NCBI GenBank assembly: GCA_022559845.1
Contig: CM040121.1
Location: forward strand, 509,682,566 to 509,746,565
Length of the DNA stretch: 64,000 nucleotides
Direction: 5' to 3'
From: Amorphophallus konjac
Taxonomy: Eukaryota > Streptophyta > Magnoliopsida > Alismatales > Araceae
The notes beneath the pieces are model-generated. The model did no database searches and was not told the origin of the DNA. It worked only from the letters and a program-made list of their open reading frames with translations. Shown here one piece after another: positions 54,000 to 64,000 of this stretch. The stretch's first letter is position 1. Every line of letters begins with the position of its first letter. A program made the position numbers and the translations under genes.

Positions 54000-56169
54000 C
54001 AGGCAGGGTACACAAAAATAGCTCTGCGCGCTTCGGCGGCAGGAATTAATTCTCCTAGCTCCGAACTCCGATCGAAGCGAGACTGGAGGCGTTGGAAAGA
54101 GGACTCCCAGAGCTACAACATAAAATTTTTAGAGGGGAGATCCAATGGTTGGATTGAAAATGGTGAAGACTGTAAGATAGTTTGAGTTTGAAAAATAACT
54201 AAAACCACCATCAAACCAAAGGGAAACAATTGATTAAATGTTACCATAATCCCATGAAGATCAACAATGATTTTGCATCCTGAAAAATATGATAAACCAA
54301 GAGGTTAGTTGAGAATCAAAATATATGAGTTATGCATTAACACTATGAACATGTTCACAATGAAATACATCATTGAACCTATTCAAACATGCGTTTTGCT
54401 TCTCAAATCACTTAGCAAAAATACATTTGACCAAATGACAAAGTTTTGTAATGATAAGCATGAATCTATCATTCAATCAAATATAATAACATGGAAGCTC
54501 AACCATTCAATCACATTCTTGAATCAACCAAATCTTCAACATCAAGATGCTTCATTACACAAGTGTTAACAATCATGCCAATGCAAAGCATACATAATAT
54601 CATAGAACCACATTCATTCAAATGGCATTCTTGTTGATTAAAAACTCACGAGAAGCATTGATATAAATAGGGGATCCTCCAAGACGTCTCAACCAAAAGT
54701 TAACAACATATCCCATGCATTTGAATAACATGTATGACCATCAAACCTCATGTAGGAAATGCATGAAGATTCCCAACCAAGACTGTGAAAAGCTGTTTGA
54801 TGATATACATGAAATATAGAAGAGTCAACGCAAAGCAATGAGTGAGTCAACTCCCTTTTTCAATAAGATCTTCATTGATGCACTCCTTTGAGTTCCAAAC
54901 ATGAATCATGGATTTTGATCCTGCAAATCAAAATATTCAAGGCATGAGATTCTTAAATACAAATCATTCATATAACTTTCAAACATGAACAGAGTTAAAC
55001 TCCCTTTTTCAATAAGATCTTCATTGATGCACTCCTTTGAGTTCCAAACATGAATCATGAAGTTGTGTTCCTACAAACCAACATAAATATAATATTCTCA
55101 AGATATAACACATGTTGCTCAATAAACCACATACACACACAAACACAATCGTTTTGATATCATTGAAACCAAACATGAACTAGGGAATGCAACAATCTCC
55201 CCCTTTTTGATGATGACAAAACGATGTGTGTGATAATTCAGATTTTGCAAACATGGGCAAACATTGAGCATACACCAATTCTTCCATGCTCCTCAAGACA
55301 ACAACAAGTATAAGGCATTGAGCATTGAGCACACACATACCAAGCATTCTCCCCCTTTTTGTCATCTACAAAAAGATAGGGGGTAATGGGATATGAAATG
55401 AACATGTTAGGGCAAAGGAGATGAGTTTCCAATTTAAGGGCCAATTGATGTTAAGTAGGGGCTCAAATATATGAAACCAAGCGTTGATCAAGATAGAGGC
55501 ACAAACATAGGCAATTTCAATTCTCGAAGAGAGAGAGCCTCAAAGATAGCAGTTGTTGATCATGATACCAATTGGTGGTTGAACTCATTTTGACATTTAT
55601 GCAACATGAAGTGTTCAGAATATGCATTTCAGAATGAACTGTGCCAATTGTTGAAAAATATGGATTTGATCAAGATGATATCATGATTGACCTATATGCA
55701 TGCTAAAAATGTTAAATATGTAAATATGGAAATTAGCACTGAATATGCACTTTGTGAATGCTAATCATGCAAGATATGAAGCTATGCACATGATAACTTC
55801 TATCCTTCAAATGCAAGGTTTATGCTCAGAATTAGACTCAAGGGGAATGCATGAACATGCAAGCACACAAGCACAATCGTCATGCACACAAATATTACAT
55901 ATAGTAACTCCCCCTTAATGAGGCACGGGTTAAGAAAAGAGCATGTGATTCAAATTCAAGAATGTAAGACATGAAGCATAACTAAGAGATTTATGCAAAC
56001 ACAACTAGGAGTACTACATAAACCATGAATGTAGGTAAATTCATAAGATACATACATCACAAAAATGCCCATGTGAAATGTGAGGCAATGACTAATGAGC
56101 TTCAAAACATATGGATTTTCAGATTTTCTAAAGAACACTAGAAGGTAATCTCCTCTCTACACTTTCACT

Positions 56170-56425
56170 TTAGATTCTCGACTTTCGGTAGCTTCGCACA
56201 ACCCCGATTTTGTTTCTTTTAATAGACTTCACCTTTCGGCACGAGTTTCCTCATATGTCTCAATGGGGATTCCCGGCTACTTGGATTCGTCACACATATG
56301 GATTTTTGTTTCTCCTTTTGACGCGAGTTTCCTCCTTTGTTTCAGGGGGGATTCCCGGTTACTCGGATCCACATTCCACTTATTGAATTTTTGTGGGGTA
56401 GGCAGCTTTTTCCTCACGATTACTC
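56170..56425 (-). other. Conserved non-coding block shared with Copia-2
   Basis: GGTAGCTTCGCAC, two ACGAGTTTCC...GGGGATTCCCGG...AC modules (56238-56282 and 56322-56366), then CAGCTTTTTCCTCACGA, in the same order as 44150-44420. Confidence 0.75.
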
Positions 56426-57508
56426 TTTAATGTCGATGTAGAGATTCAAGTTCCCTTTAAAGTGTTGGAAGGAATTTCTTAAATCCTTATCAATGAAAGT
56501 CATTGAATTCATTATGTGCAAGAGTGTGAGGGTAAATTTTTATTTTGCATGTATAAAATGAATTCGACAAGACACGGCTATGACTCCCCCTAAATGTATG
56601 CACGGTCGGAAACAAATCCTCCCCCTTAATATATGACATGTATCACATATGAATAAAATCACTGCAAAGTTATTTAACAAGGAGGTGAGGTCTTATAAAT
56701 TTTCCAAGAATGATTTTATAAGATAAATACATACACGCATGCAAGGATTTATGGAAGTATTCATGCAAGCATTCATAAGTCAAGATATGCGGTTATCATG
56801 AAATTTATGCATATGCTCTCTATGCATGAAGATGCAATATGCATCTTTTTGTCATTTTATATGCATAGTATATGAATGATATGCAAAGATGCCAATGTAT
56901 TCTTTTTATGTAAGTTTTCAGTTTTTTTGTAATGACTTGAGCATATAAGAAAAGCATGAATCAGGTGAATGCATGAGATGGATTTTCAATAATTTTGGCA
57001 CTGAAACATGAGCATTTTATTTCAGATTTCATCATGAAAAGTCATATCCCTTAGAACCCAAATGTTCAACCATGATCATTCAAAGATAATATTTCATGAG
57101 ACATAAGCTTCAGTTTGAACATGATACGCCCCGCATGTGTGAATATACAAATAACCGAGTTTCCAACAGATTTCACACAAAATTTAGCAAATGAGCAAGA
57201 TAAGTGTTTGAACAACCATTATCAAGAGTAGATTTCTGAACATGTCAAACAACTTATCAATTTGGCGAATCAATCACATATGGTCAATGAGCTTTAAACT
57301 GAGCCATGGTCAACATTCAATATCAATTGTTGCATTTGATCAAGCAAGTCCATAGTTCAGAGAATTTTGCCTTATGAAACAAGAGAGTTTTTCAGATTCA
57401 ATTTGAAAGCTATTCAAATCAAAGGCAAATTGATTTCATTCACAACACAAGGTTCCTTATAAGCCATATAATTCAACTTCTGAATTTTGGTACTAGGCGG
57501 AGAACATA

Positions 57509-57520
57509 GGTCCGAAGACC
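57509..57520 (-). other. GGUC-UUCG-GACC hairpin
   Basis: Minus-strand RNA reads GGUCUUCGGACC, a 4-bp stem closed by the very stable C(UUCG)G tetraloop. Copia-2 has the identical 12-mer at 44774-44785, with ATCACGC and CATTTGATATACC also conserved nearby. Confidence 0.7.
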
Positions 57521-57800
57521 ACCATCACGCTTAGTGGAAGTATCCAGTTGAACGTAGTCCAACCTTCTCTAACCACCATTTGATATACCAAATATTCATC
57601 CATTGAAGACATATGTGGCTTGTGAAGAATTAGAGCATAACATGAGAACACACTAAATATCATCCCAAGTCATCAAAACCATCAATTTGACAATGAAAGA
57701 GCAAAGTTGGGATTTTACCAAGTGAGTGTGCCTTGTTCCTTTTTATTGGAACCCCTTTCATTCTTTATTTACCTCAAGGCACACTTGCATCAAAGCCAAT

Positions 57801-60056
57801 TCATTCAACGGATTTGGGCACCCAAGCCTTTTTGGGTCCCTTGATGTTAGTAGCATTGCCACCAAACACTTTCTTCTTTTTCGTTGCCACAATATCATCA
57901 TTCTTCATGATCCTGCAATCCTCAATGACATGTCCATGGTTTCCACAATAAAGGCATTGAGGAAAAATAGTTTTACCAAAAGGCTTCCTTTTAGGAGTAA
58001 AGGAATTTTCAAATCCATTCCATCTTCTATTTTCAAAAGGTCTAGATTTAACAAAATTAGACCTAGCATGCATTCTAGAAGTATGGAGATTTTCTATTTT
58101 CAAAAACCAACACTCTTTCATAGCATGACCGTATTTCTCACAATGAAAGCAACAAGGAGTTGTGGGTTTACGGAATGATTTTTCATTGTTTGCATGAGTG
58201 TTCGTGAATGAATTTTTCTTTTGGGATGTAAACCTTTTAGCATGGGAAGCATGTTCATTTCTGAATTTTCTTTGAAAGTTAACCTTAGCATTCATGGCAC
58301 GATAATCATCATATTTCTTCACAAAGCAATCATCCATGACATGGCCAAGTTTGTGACAATAGAAATAAGAAACATTTCTCTTTTCCTTGAAAGCATTTTG
58401 TTCATCTTTCTGTTTTGAAAAATAATTTTTCATCGTGTGGCCTAACTTACCACAATGAAAGCAAGAACCATTTCTTTGTGATTTGAAAACATTTTTCTCT
58501 TTGCATGCAAATTTGTCATCCTCTTTCATGACAACACAATCATCCATCACATGTCCAAACACACCACAATAGAAGCATTCAACATTGAACTTCGATTTTT
58601 GAAATCCATTTGGCATGGTTGGTTTGACATTCTTCATTTTCTCAAATCTATTTTCAGAATTCTTCATTTGTGCAATTGGAGGTGGTGCTTTGGAAGTGCT
58701 TGGAATATCAGATGCATGAACAAATGAAGTTTTCAATTTGGATTCAAAGGACTTTTTGTTGACCGGGGTGTATCCAAGACCTTCTTTTTGAAAGTTCACC
58801 TTAACACCCAACATTTTATCCAAATTTTCCTTTCCTTTGACAAATCTAGACAAATCATCTTTTAAGCTTTGCACTTCTTCTTCAAGAGCAGAAACATGTA
58901 ATTCGGCACTCGTGATTTCTTCTTCACATGCACAAACTTTCTCATTCAACAAGCAATTCACAGATTTGAAGCTTTCATTTTCATCCTTGAGTTCTTTGTT
59001 TTCAACATTCATGGAATGTAGTTTTTCAGTCAATTTCTCAAGGACTTTCTCAGTTTCAACAAGTTTTGAAATCCTAGCAAGCATTTGTTCATTTTCAGAT
59101 TTCAACAAAGCATTTTGCTTTTCAAGTTTATCAGAGCTTTTCAACCTACTTTCAAGTAGAGAAATCTGAATTAGCATAGCACCATTATGCTTTTTGAGCT
59201 CCTCATTTTCAATCATGATCCTCTTGTTGTCAATTTCATTGTCAAGCAATTTATCAAACATTTTATCATCATCAGAAAGAGATGTTAGCTTGCTTTTAAG
59301 ATGTTTTTGTGTTTCTTCAAGCAATGAAATCTTAGACAATAAGTGTTTATTTTGATCAAGCAAATCATGGGAATCAGTATCAATTTCAAGAGCAGTATTA
59401 GATTTTCTAAACATCTCAATCTCCTCATTCATACAAGACATCTCATCTGAAAATAATTCAACTTTGGATTCTAGAAGTTCTTTTTCATATTCTAGGTTCT
59501 CCATCTTTGACTCCAAAGTTTTGTAATTTTCACAGGAAGGATTATCATGCACATTCTCATTAATCTTCCTTTTCAAGGTTTTATTTTCAGATTTGAGTTT
59601 CTTGCATTTGTCATACACCGTAGCATATGCCATTTGCCATTCCTCAATAGAGAGTTCTTCGGATTCAGAATTTACCTCATCATAATTTTTTTCATTGAGT
59701 TGATCATCATTGTCGGCCATGAGACAATTTTGTCCTTCCATCTCTTGAGCTTTGATCAACTGATCTATGAGCTCCTTGGCCGTTCTACAAGAAGAAACAA
59801 ATGGAAACATATGAGTATCAATGGCTCCTTTCAATAAATTTAAGACAATGACATTTTCATGGTTTTTCAATTTATCTTGACTAGACCACTTGGTCTTATC
59901 TAGAGGCAATATGTGAGGACCATCATAAATCAACTTCCAAAGATTAGGATTAATTGAATTGATTAGTCCACACATTTTACCTATCCATGAAGTAACATCA
60001 GAACCATTAAGAATAGGAAGGCAATTCATCGACACGTGCTCAACAGAAAAATTCAT
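57801..60056 (-). CDS. Copia-3 Gag, long coiled-coil zinc-knuckle protein, ~751 aa
   Basis: I chose the ATG at 60056 (MNFSVEHVSMNCLPIL); a second ATG at 60029 is possible, and the frame extends to 60107 only through a non-ATG codon. Residues ~1-130 are a copia Gag domain (NPNLWKLIYDGP, SCRTAKELIDQL). An acidic linker follows. A very long heptad-rich coiled coil spans ~170-440 (repeated LLE, KLKSENKTL). Five CCHC-type knuckles lie near 492, 529, 563, 636 and 700. The second lacks its last Cys (MKNYF) and the third its first (YFYC). The end is KKAWVPKSVE. Typical copia Gags are much shorter and have one or two knuckles. The frame is intact, unlike Copia-2. It would form virus-like particles and bind RNA, with enzymes supplied in trans (inferred). 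Confidence 0.88.
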   Translation of the reverse strand: MNFSVEHVSMNCLPILNGSDVTSWIGKMCGLINSINPNLWKLIYDGPHILPLDKTKWSSQDKLKNHENVIVLNLLKGAIDTHMFPFVSSCRTAKELIDQLIKAQEMEGQNCLMADNDDQLNEKNYDEVNSESEELSIEEWQMAYATVYDKCKKLKSENKTLKRKINENVHDNPSCENYKTLESKMENLEYEKELLESKVELFSDEMSCMNEEIEMFRKSNTALEIDTDSHDLLDQNKHLLSKISLLEETQKHLKSKLTSLSDDDKMFDKLLDNEIDNKRIMIENEELKKHNGAMLIQISLLESRLKSSDKLEKQNALLKSENEQMLARISKLVETEKVLEKLTEKLHSMNVENKELKDENESFKSVNCLLNEKVCACEEEITSAELHVSALEEEVQSLKDDLSRFVKGKENLDKMLGVKVNFQKEGLGYTPVNKKSFESKLKTSFVHASDIPSTSKAPPPIAQMKNSENRFEKMKNVKPTMPNGFQKSKFNVECFYCGVFGHVMDDCVVMKEDDKFACKEKNVFKSQRNGSCFHCGKLGHTMKNYFSKQKDEQNAFKEKRNVSYFYCHKLGHVMDDCFVKKYDDYRAMNAKVNFQRKFRNEHASHAKRFTSQKKNSFTNTHANNEKSFRKPTTPCCFHCEKYGHAMKECWFLKIENLHTSRMHARSNFVKSRPFENRRWNGFENSFTPKRKPFGKTIFPQCLYCGNHGHVIEDCRIMKNDDIVATKKKKVFGGNATNIKGPKKAWVPKSVE

Positions 60057-60116
60057 GATTGTAGAATGCACTAGGATCACTCTGTAGATCGTGAGATCTA
60101 GGGACAACAGAGCCTC

Positions 60117-60128
60117 GCTCTGATACCA
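60117..60128 (-). other. Copia-3 primer-binding site
   Basis: Minus strand TGGTATCAGAGC, two bases after the LTR end; a perfect initiator tRNA-Met type. Confidence 0.93.
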
Positions 60129-60130
60129 AT

Positions 60131-62665
60131 TGTTGGGTCCCGTAGTGCAGGAACACGGATCTAGAGGGGGGGTGAATAGATCCTACTACTAAAAACTATG
60201 ACCGATTAAAAACATAAACAAGCGCACAACGGAATTAACAACCTTGACGAGATTGAAGATTACACTCAAGCAAGATGATTAATTCTCTCAATCTCACCGT
60301 TCACACACGATTAGATAAACACATTAAGCTGTTAAACATAACAAGGCAAACCACAATGCAAACCATAGGACACTGAGATTTTTAAGGTGGTTCGGGACCA
60401 CGATGGGCTCCCTACGTCCACCCCTCACCAAACCCGGTGAGGCTTCACTCGGGGATAAATCCCCAACACGGAGACGACGCTCCAAACACACACGGGGATG
60501 AATCCCCACACACACACGGGGACACGCCCCAACACACACACAGACGGAGATGAAGTCTCCCACACGATCCGACGACCGGATCACAAACACATACACGATC
60601 CGACGACCGGATCACAACACACACACGATCCGACGACCGGATCACAACACACACACACACACACACGCTGCAACAACCGCAGCACAATAACACAAACACG
60701 ATCACACGAAGGCGATCAAACACGACCGTATACACAAACGGTCACACACACGAGTATCTCTATTGTTCAGAAAATAAACACAAATACTCAAGCATGCTCA
60801 AACCCAAAATATAGATCATAGAACATATCACAAAGAACTGATAGAAGACATAGAAATGATCCCCCTTTGTTTTCCAAGGCCGGTTGATGATGTTCCTTGA
60901 ACCACGAGTTGGAGGGTAGCCGGATGACGATGATTCTTACGTCCTCTTGATCCTCTCTTCGATCCGCTCCTTTTCTTCTTCTTCCACGAGCTCCAGATCT
61001 TCACGGATGTAGATGATATCCTCCTTGGAAGAGCTCCACCACGTTTTCTCCCTTTTCTTCACCTATACGAAAGAACAAATGAGCATTAGGGTTAATCACT
61101 TCTGAAATTCGGAGCAACACATTGATATATATAGGAGACAAACCAAATGACCCATATACCCCTTCTAAAATGAGTTTAAAACACCCTAACATGATTAGGA
61201 ACCATTAGGGTATATTTTAGAATGGTTTAATAGGGTTTACAATAAGTTTAAAACACTTTCGTAAGTCCCGTCCGGAAGGGGTCGACCCTCGGCAACCAGG
61301 TTGCTGGAATACACAAAAAGAGGCCCTCTATTACAGGGGTCGACCCTTTCAGTGGGGGTCGACCCCTGGGGTCGACCCTTGGCAACTAGGTTGTTGTCGG
61401 GGCAAAAAAAAGCCAGGTTTAAAGGGGTCGACCCTTTCAGTGGGGGTCGACCCCAAGGGTCGACCCTTTCAGGTAGGGTACACAAAAATAGCTCTGCGCG
61501 CTTCGGCGGCAGGAATTAATTCTCCTAGCTCCGAACTCCGATCGAAGCGAGACTGGAGGCGTTGGAAAGAGGACTCCCAGAGCTACAACATAAAAGTTTT
61601 AGAGGGGAGATCCAATGGTTGGATTGAAAATGGTGAAGACTGTAAGATAGTTTGAGTTTGAAAAACAACTAAAACCACCATCAAACCAAAGGGAAACAAT
61701 TGATTAAATGTTACCATAATCCCATGAAGATCAACAATAATTTTGCATCCTGAAAAACATGATAAACCAAGAGGTTAGTTGAGAATCAAAATATATGAGT
61801 TATGCATTAACACTATGAACATGTTCACAATGAAATACGTCATTGAACCTATTCAACCATGCGTTTTGCTTCTCAAATCACTTAGCAAAAATACATTTGA
61901 CCAAATGACAAAGTTTTGTAATGATAAGCATGAATCTATCATTCAATCAAATATAATAACATGGAAGCTCAACCATTCAATCACATTCTTGAATCAACCA
62001 AATCTTCAACATCAAGATGCTTCATTACACAAGTGTTAACAATCATGCCAATGCAAAGCATACATAATATCATAGAACCACATTCATTCAAATGGCATTC
62101 TTGTTGATTAAAAACTCACGAGAAGCATTGATATAAATAGGGGATCCTCCAAGACGTCTCAACCAAAAGTTAACAACATATCCCATGCATTTGAATAACA
62201 TGTATGACCATCAAACCTCATGTAGGAAATGCATGAAGATTCCCAACCAAGACTGTGAAAAGCTTGTTTGATGATATACATGAAATATAGAAGAGTCAAC
62301 GCAAAGCAATGAGTGAGTCAACTCCCTTTTTCAATAAGATCTTCATTGATACACTCCTTTGAGTTCCAAACATGAATCATAGATTTTGATCCTGCAAATC
62401 AAAATATTCAAGGCATGAGATTCTTAAATACAAATCATTCATATAACTTTCAAACATGAACAGAGTTAAACTCCCTTTTTCAATAAGATCTTCATTGATG
62501 CACTCCTTTGAGTTCCAAACATGAATCATGAAGTTGTGTTCCTACAAACCAACATAAATATAATATTCTCAAGATATAACACATGTTGCTCAATAAACCA
62601 CATACACACATAAACACAATCGTTTTGATATCATTGAAACCAAACATGAACTAGGGAATGCAACA
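60131..62665 (-). repeat. Copia-3 5' LTR
   Basis: TGTTGGGTCCCG...GGAATGCAACA. TATA 61125-61133, dyad array 61276-61474 with seven GTCGAC cores, leader stem-loops 60455-60755. Confidence 0.92.
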
Positions 62666-63510
62666 TAAAACAATAAACCAGAAACACATTTGCATGAGAG
62701 ATTCAGTTTCAAAATATCTTACTTTCATAGACTCAGAAAAATGATTAAGAGATACCAGGTCATGTATTGAAAATAAACAAATTGACATCCAAGAAATTTC
62801 TTGTGAAGGAACAGCATTTTCAATATGAGTTCATTTGGGCATTCAGGTACCATTTGCCTTTTTGCGTAAGGGTATACGTTTATCAGACGCCAATACCCCT
62901 AGATACTCAACATCATGGACCATTCTGCCTATGATCAAACACAATAAAACTGATTTACACCTTTTTGTGTGAGGGTACACGTTTATCAGACGCCAGTTAC
63001 CCCCAGGTACTCAGTGAAACCAACCTACTGTTTTGATCATTTTATACAGAGATAGCTGATACACCTCATGACATGAGTGTTGTCCACTTCTTTGATGGAT
63101 CACTCAGTTTCTCAGTGATTTACCAGTCATTGCTCTGCCAATGTTATTTTTCAATTGATTTTCAAATGAATCAGAATTACTAAGGTAAGTTGATGACCAC
63201 TCTGAATTTCTAATAATACTCCCCCTGTCTATCTGCATGCAGTTTTGCAAGTGAATGGCAAGAATTAGATACCAACTGTTATGATATGCATTACTCTGCT
63301 CTGTTCTATATGCATGTGATTTTAGATGAGAGAAAGCTTAGACACAATCATAACTAAATGATATGCAATGAATAATATGTCATGAAAAAAATATGTCATG
63401 CATGCATGGTCTAGTCTGACATTCAACAATCACAAAGTTTTATTCAAGTTATCAGATGCAAGTCCAAATCAAAAATTTTATTCAAAACAGCAAAAAAAAA
63501 AATATTCATC
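62666..63510 (-). other. 3' non-coding region of Copia-4
   Basis: Contains a direct repeat of a GTTTATCAGACGCCA module (near 62878 and 62990) and a CTCCCCC tract near 63220, like the extra polypurine tracts of the other copia elements. Copia-3 inserted here. Confidence 0.55.
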
Positions 63511-64000
63511 ATGCTGAAATTTACACAAGCCAAGTTCTCTTCTAAGAAATTTGAACCTTTTATCCCAAGAGGCTTAGTAAAAATATCAACAATTTATTTT
63601 TCAGTTTCAATGAAGTTCATTTTAATTTCAATTTTATTTACAACATCTCTCAGAAAATGGTGTTTTATCTCTATATGCTTAGTCCTAGAATGATGAACAG
63701 GATTTTTAGCAATGCATATAGCACTAGTATTATCACATAACATTGTAATACATCCTAATTTTATCTGATAATCATCCAGTTGGTGCTTGATCCATAGTAC
63801 TTGGGCAGCACAATAACCTGCAGCAACATATTCAGCTTCAACTGTAGACAAGGCTACAGTGAGTTGCTTCTTAGATGCCCAAGATACTAGACAACCACCA
63901 TGGAATTGAGAAAAGCCACTAGTGCTTTTTCTATCTACTCGACACCCAGCATAGTCTGCATCAGTGTAAGCTAGAAGTTCTAACTCACATTTGGCAGGAT
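63511..64000 (-). pseudogene. Copia-4 pol, RNase H end (partial)
   Basis: Open from the window edge to a TAA at 63594-63596. It reads YTDADYAGC, DRKSTSG, SWASKKQ, STVEAEYVAAG, QVLWIKHQLDDY, LCDNTSAICIAKNP and HHSRTKHIEIKHHF. After the TAA the frame continues IVDIFTKPLG, the usual end of copia pol. One premature stop is therefore visible. The rest lies beyond the window. Confidence 0.9.

Larger units (their letters stand above)
52636..55194 (-). repeat. Copia-3 3' LTR
   Basis: Matches 60131-62665 closely and ends ...GGGAATGCAACA before the polypurine tract. The dyad array (53767-53999) has ten GTCGAC cores against seven in the other LTR. Confidence 0.92.
55195..57800 (-). other. Copia-3 non-coding interior with repeated polypurine tracts
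   Basis: The final polypurine tract is 55195-55209 (CTCCCCCTTTTTG on plus). More CTCCCCC tracts lie near 55353, 55909, 56583 and 56619. The block at 56170-56425 and a hairpin at 57509-57520 are shared with Copia-2. No frame was recognised. Confidence 0.75.
52636..62665 (-). mobile_element. Copia-3: non-autonomous Sirevirus-like element, ~10 kb
   Basis: LTRs 52636-55194 (its first ~8 bp in the gap) and 60131-62665. The minus-strand order is 5' LTR, primer site, intact long gag, ~2.6 kb non-coding, polypurine tract, 3' LTR. No pol. It has the same plan and shared non-coding blocks as Copia-2, but different dyads and stem-loops. Right flank TAAAA; the left flank is unreadable. Confidence 0.9.

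Noticed and set aside
1..64000. tRNA, rRNA, riboswitch, or bacterial features
   Set aside because: None seen. tRNA-complementary words are only primer sites of retroelements.

Overview
This window is repeat-dense nuclear DNA from a flowering plant, probably one with a large genome. Evidence for this: the coding remnants found are plant Ty3/gypsy (Tat lineage and chromovirus) or Ty1/copia (Sirevirus-like) retrotransposon proteins, plus one spliced plant mobile domain (PMD) gene. Primer sites match plant initiator tRNA-Met. No housekeeping gene, tRNA or rRNA gene is visible. A 100-N gap (52536-52635) shows it is a scaffold.

Layout. 1-2030 is the 3' part of a Tat pol on the plus strand, broken by two in-frame TAGs. 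A ~2.1 kb satellite of ~41-bp units with a 493-bp higher-order repeat follows. From 5105 to 25349 lies a minus-oriented Tat-like assembly. It has LTR-like ends (5105-6516 and 24056-25349), a primer site, a polypurine tract, a proline-rich ORF, and a seven-exon PMD gene on the opposite strand. Nested in it, with a perfect CTCTC target duplication, is a young non-autonomous chromovirus (7857-15772). Its single open frame joins Gag to an integrase tail and chromodomain, with no RT, RNase H or integrase core. 25350-30770 holds two further chromovirus fragments in opposite orientation, the second with a complete 2.3 kb LTR. 30771-35979 is mostly unclassified LTR-like DNA.

35980-52535 is a plus-strand Sirevirus-like element (Copia-1). 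Its RNase H is split by Copia-2 (39315-49251, minus, non-autonomous, ATGCG target duplication). 52636-62665 is Copia-3 (minus, non-autonomous, with an intact long Gag). 62666-64000 is the 3' end of a fourth copia (minus).

The unifying signal is cis-acting palindrome structure. In at least six LTR types, arrays of short dyads lie upstream of, or interleaved with, the TATA box. Where array and TATA are separate, they are about 130-555 bp apart. The dyad sequence is type-specific: GCGCTAT/ATAGCGC, ACGCCCT/AGGGCGT, or GTCGAC cores with symmetric flanks. A chromovirus LTR carries a similar GGGCGGCC/GGCCGCCC array without a clear TATA. RNA leaders of several elements add rows of small stem-loops. 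Palindromes are known from Sirevirus LTRs. Their parallel presence in Tat and chromovirus LTRs, and in the PMD promoter and first intron, is the part most worth following up.
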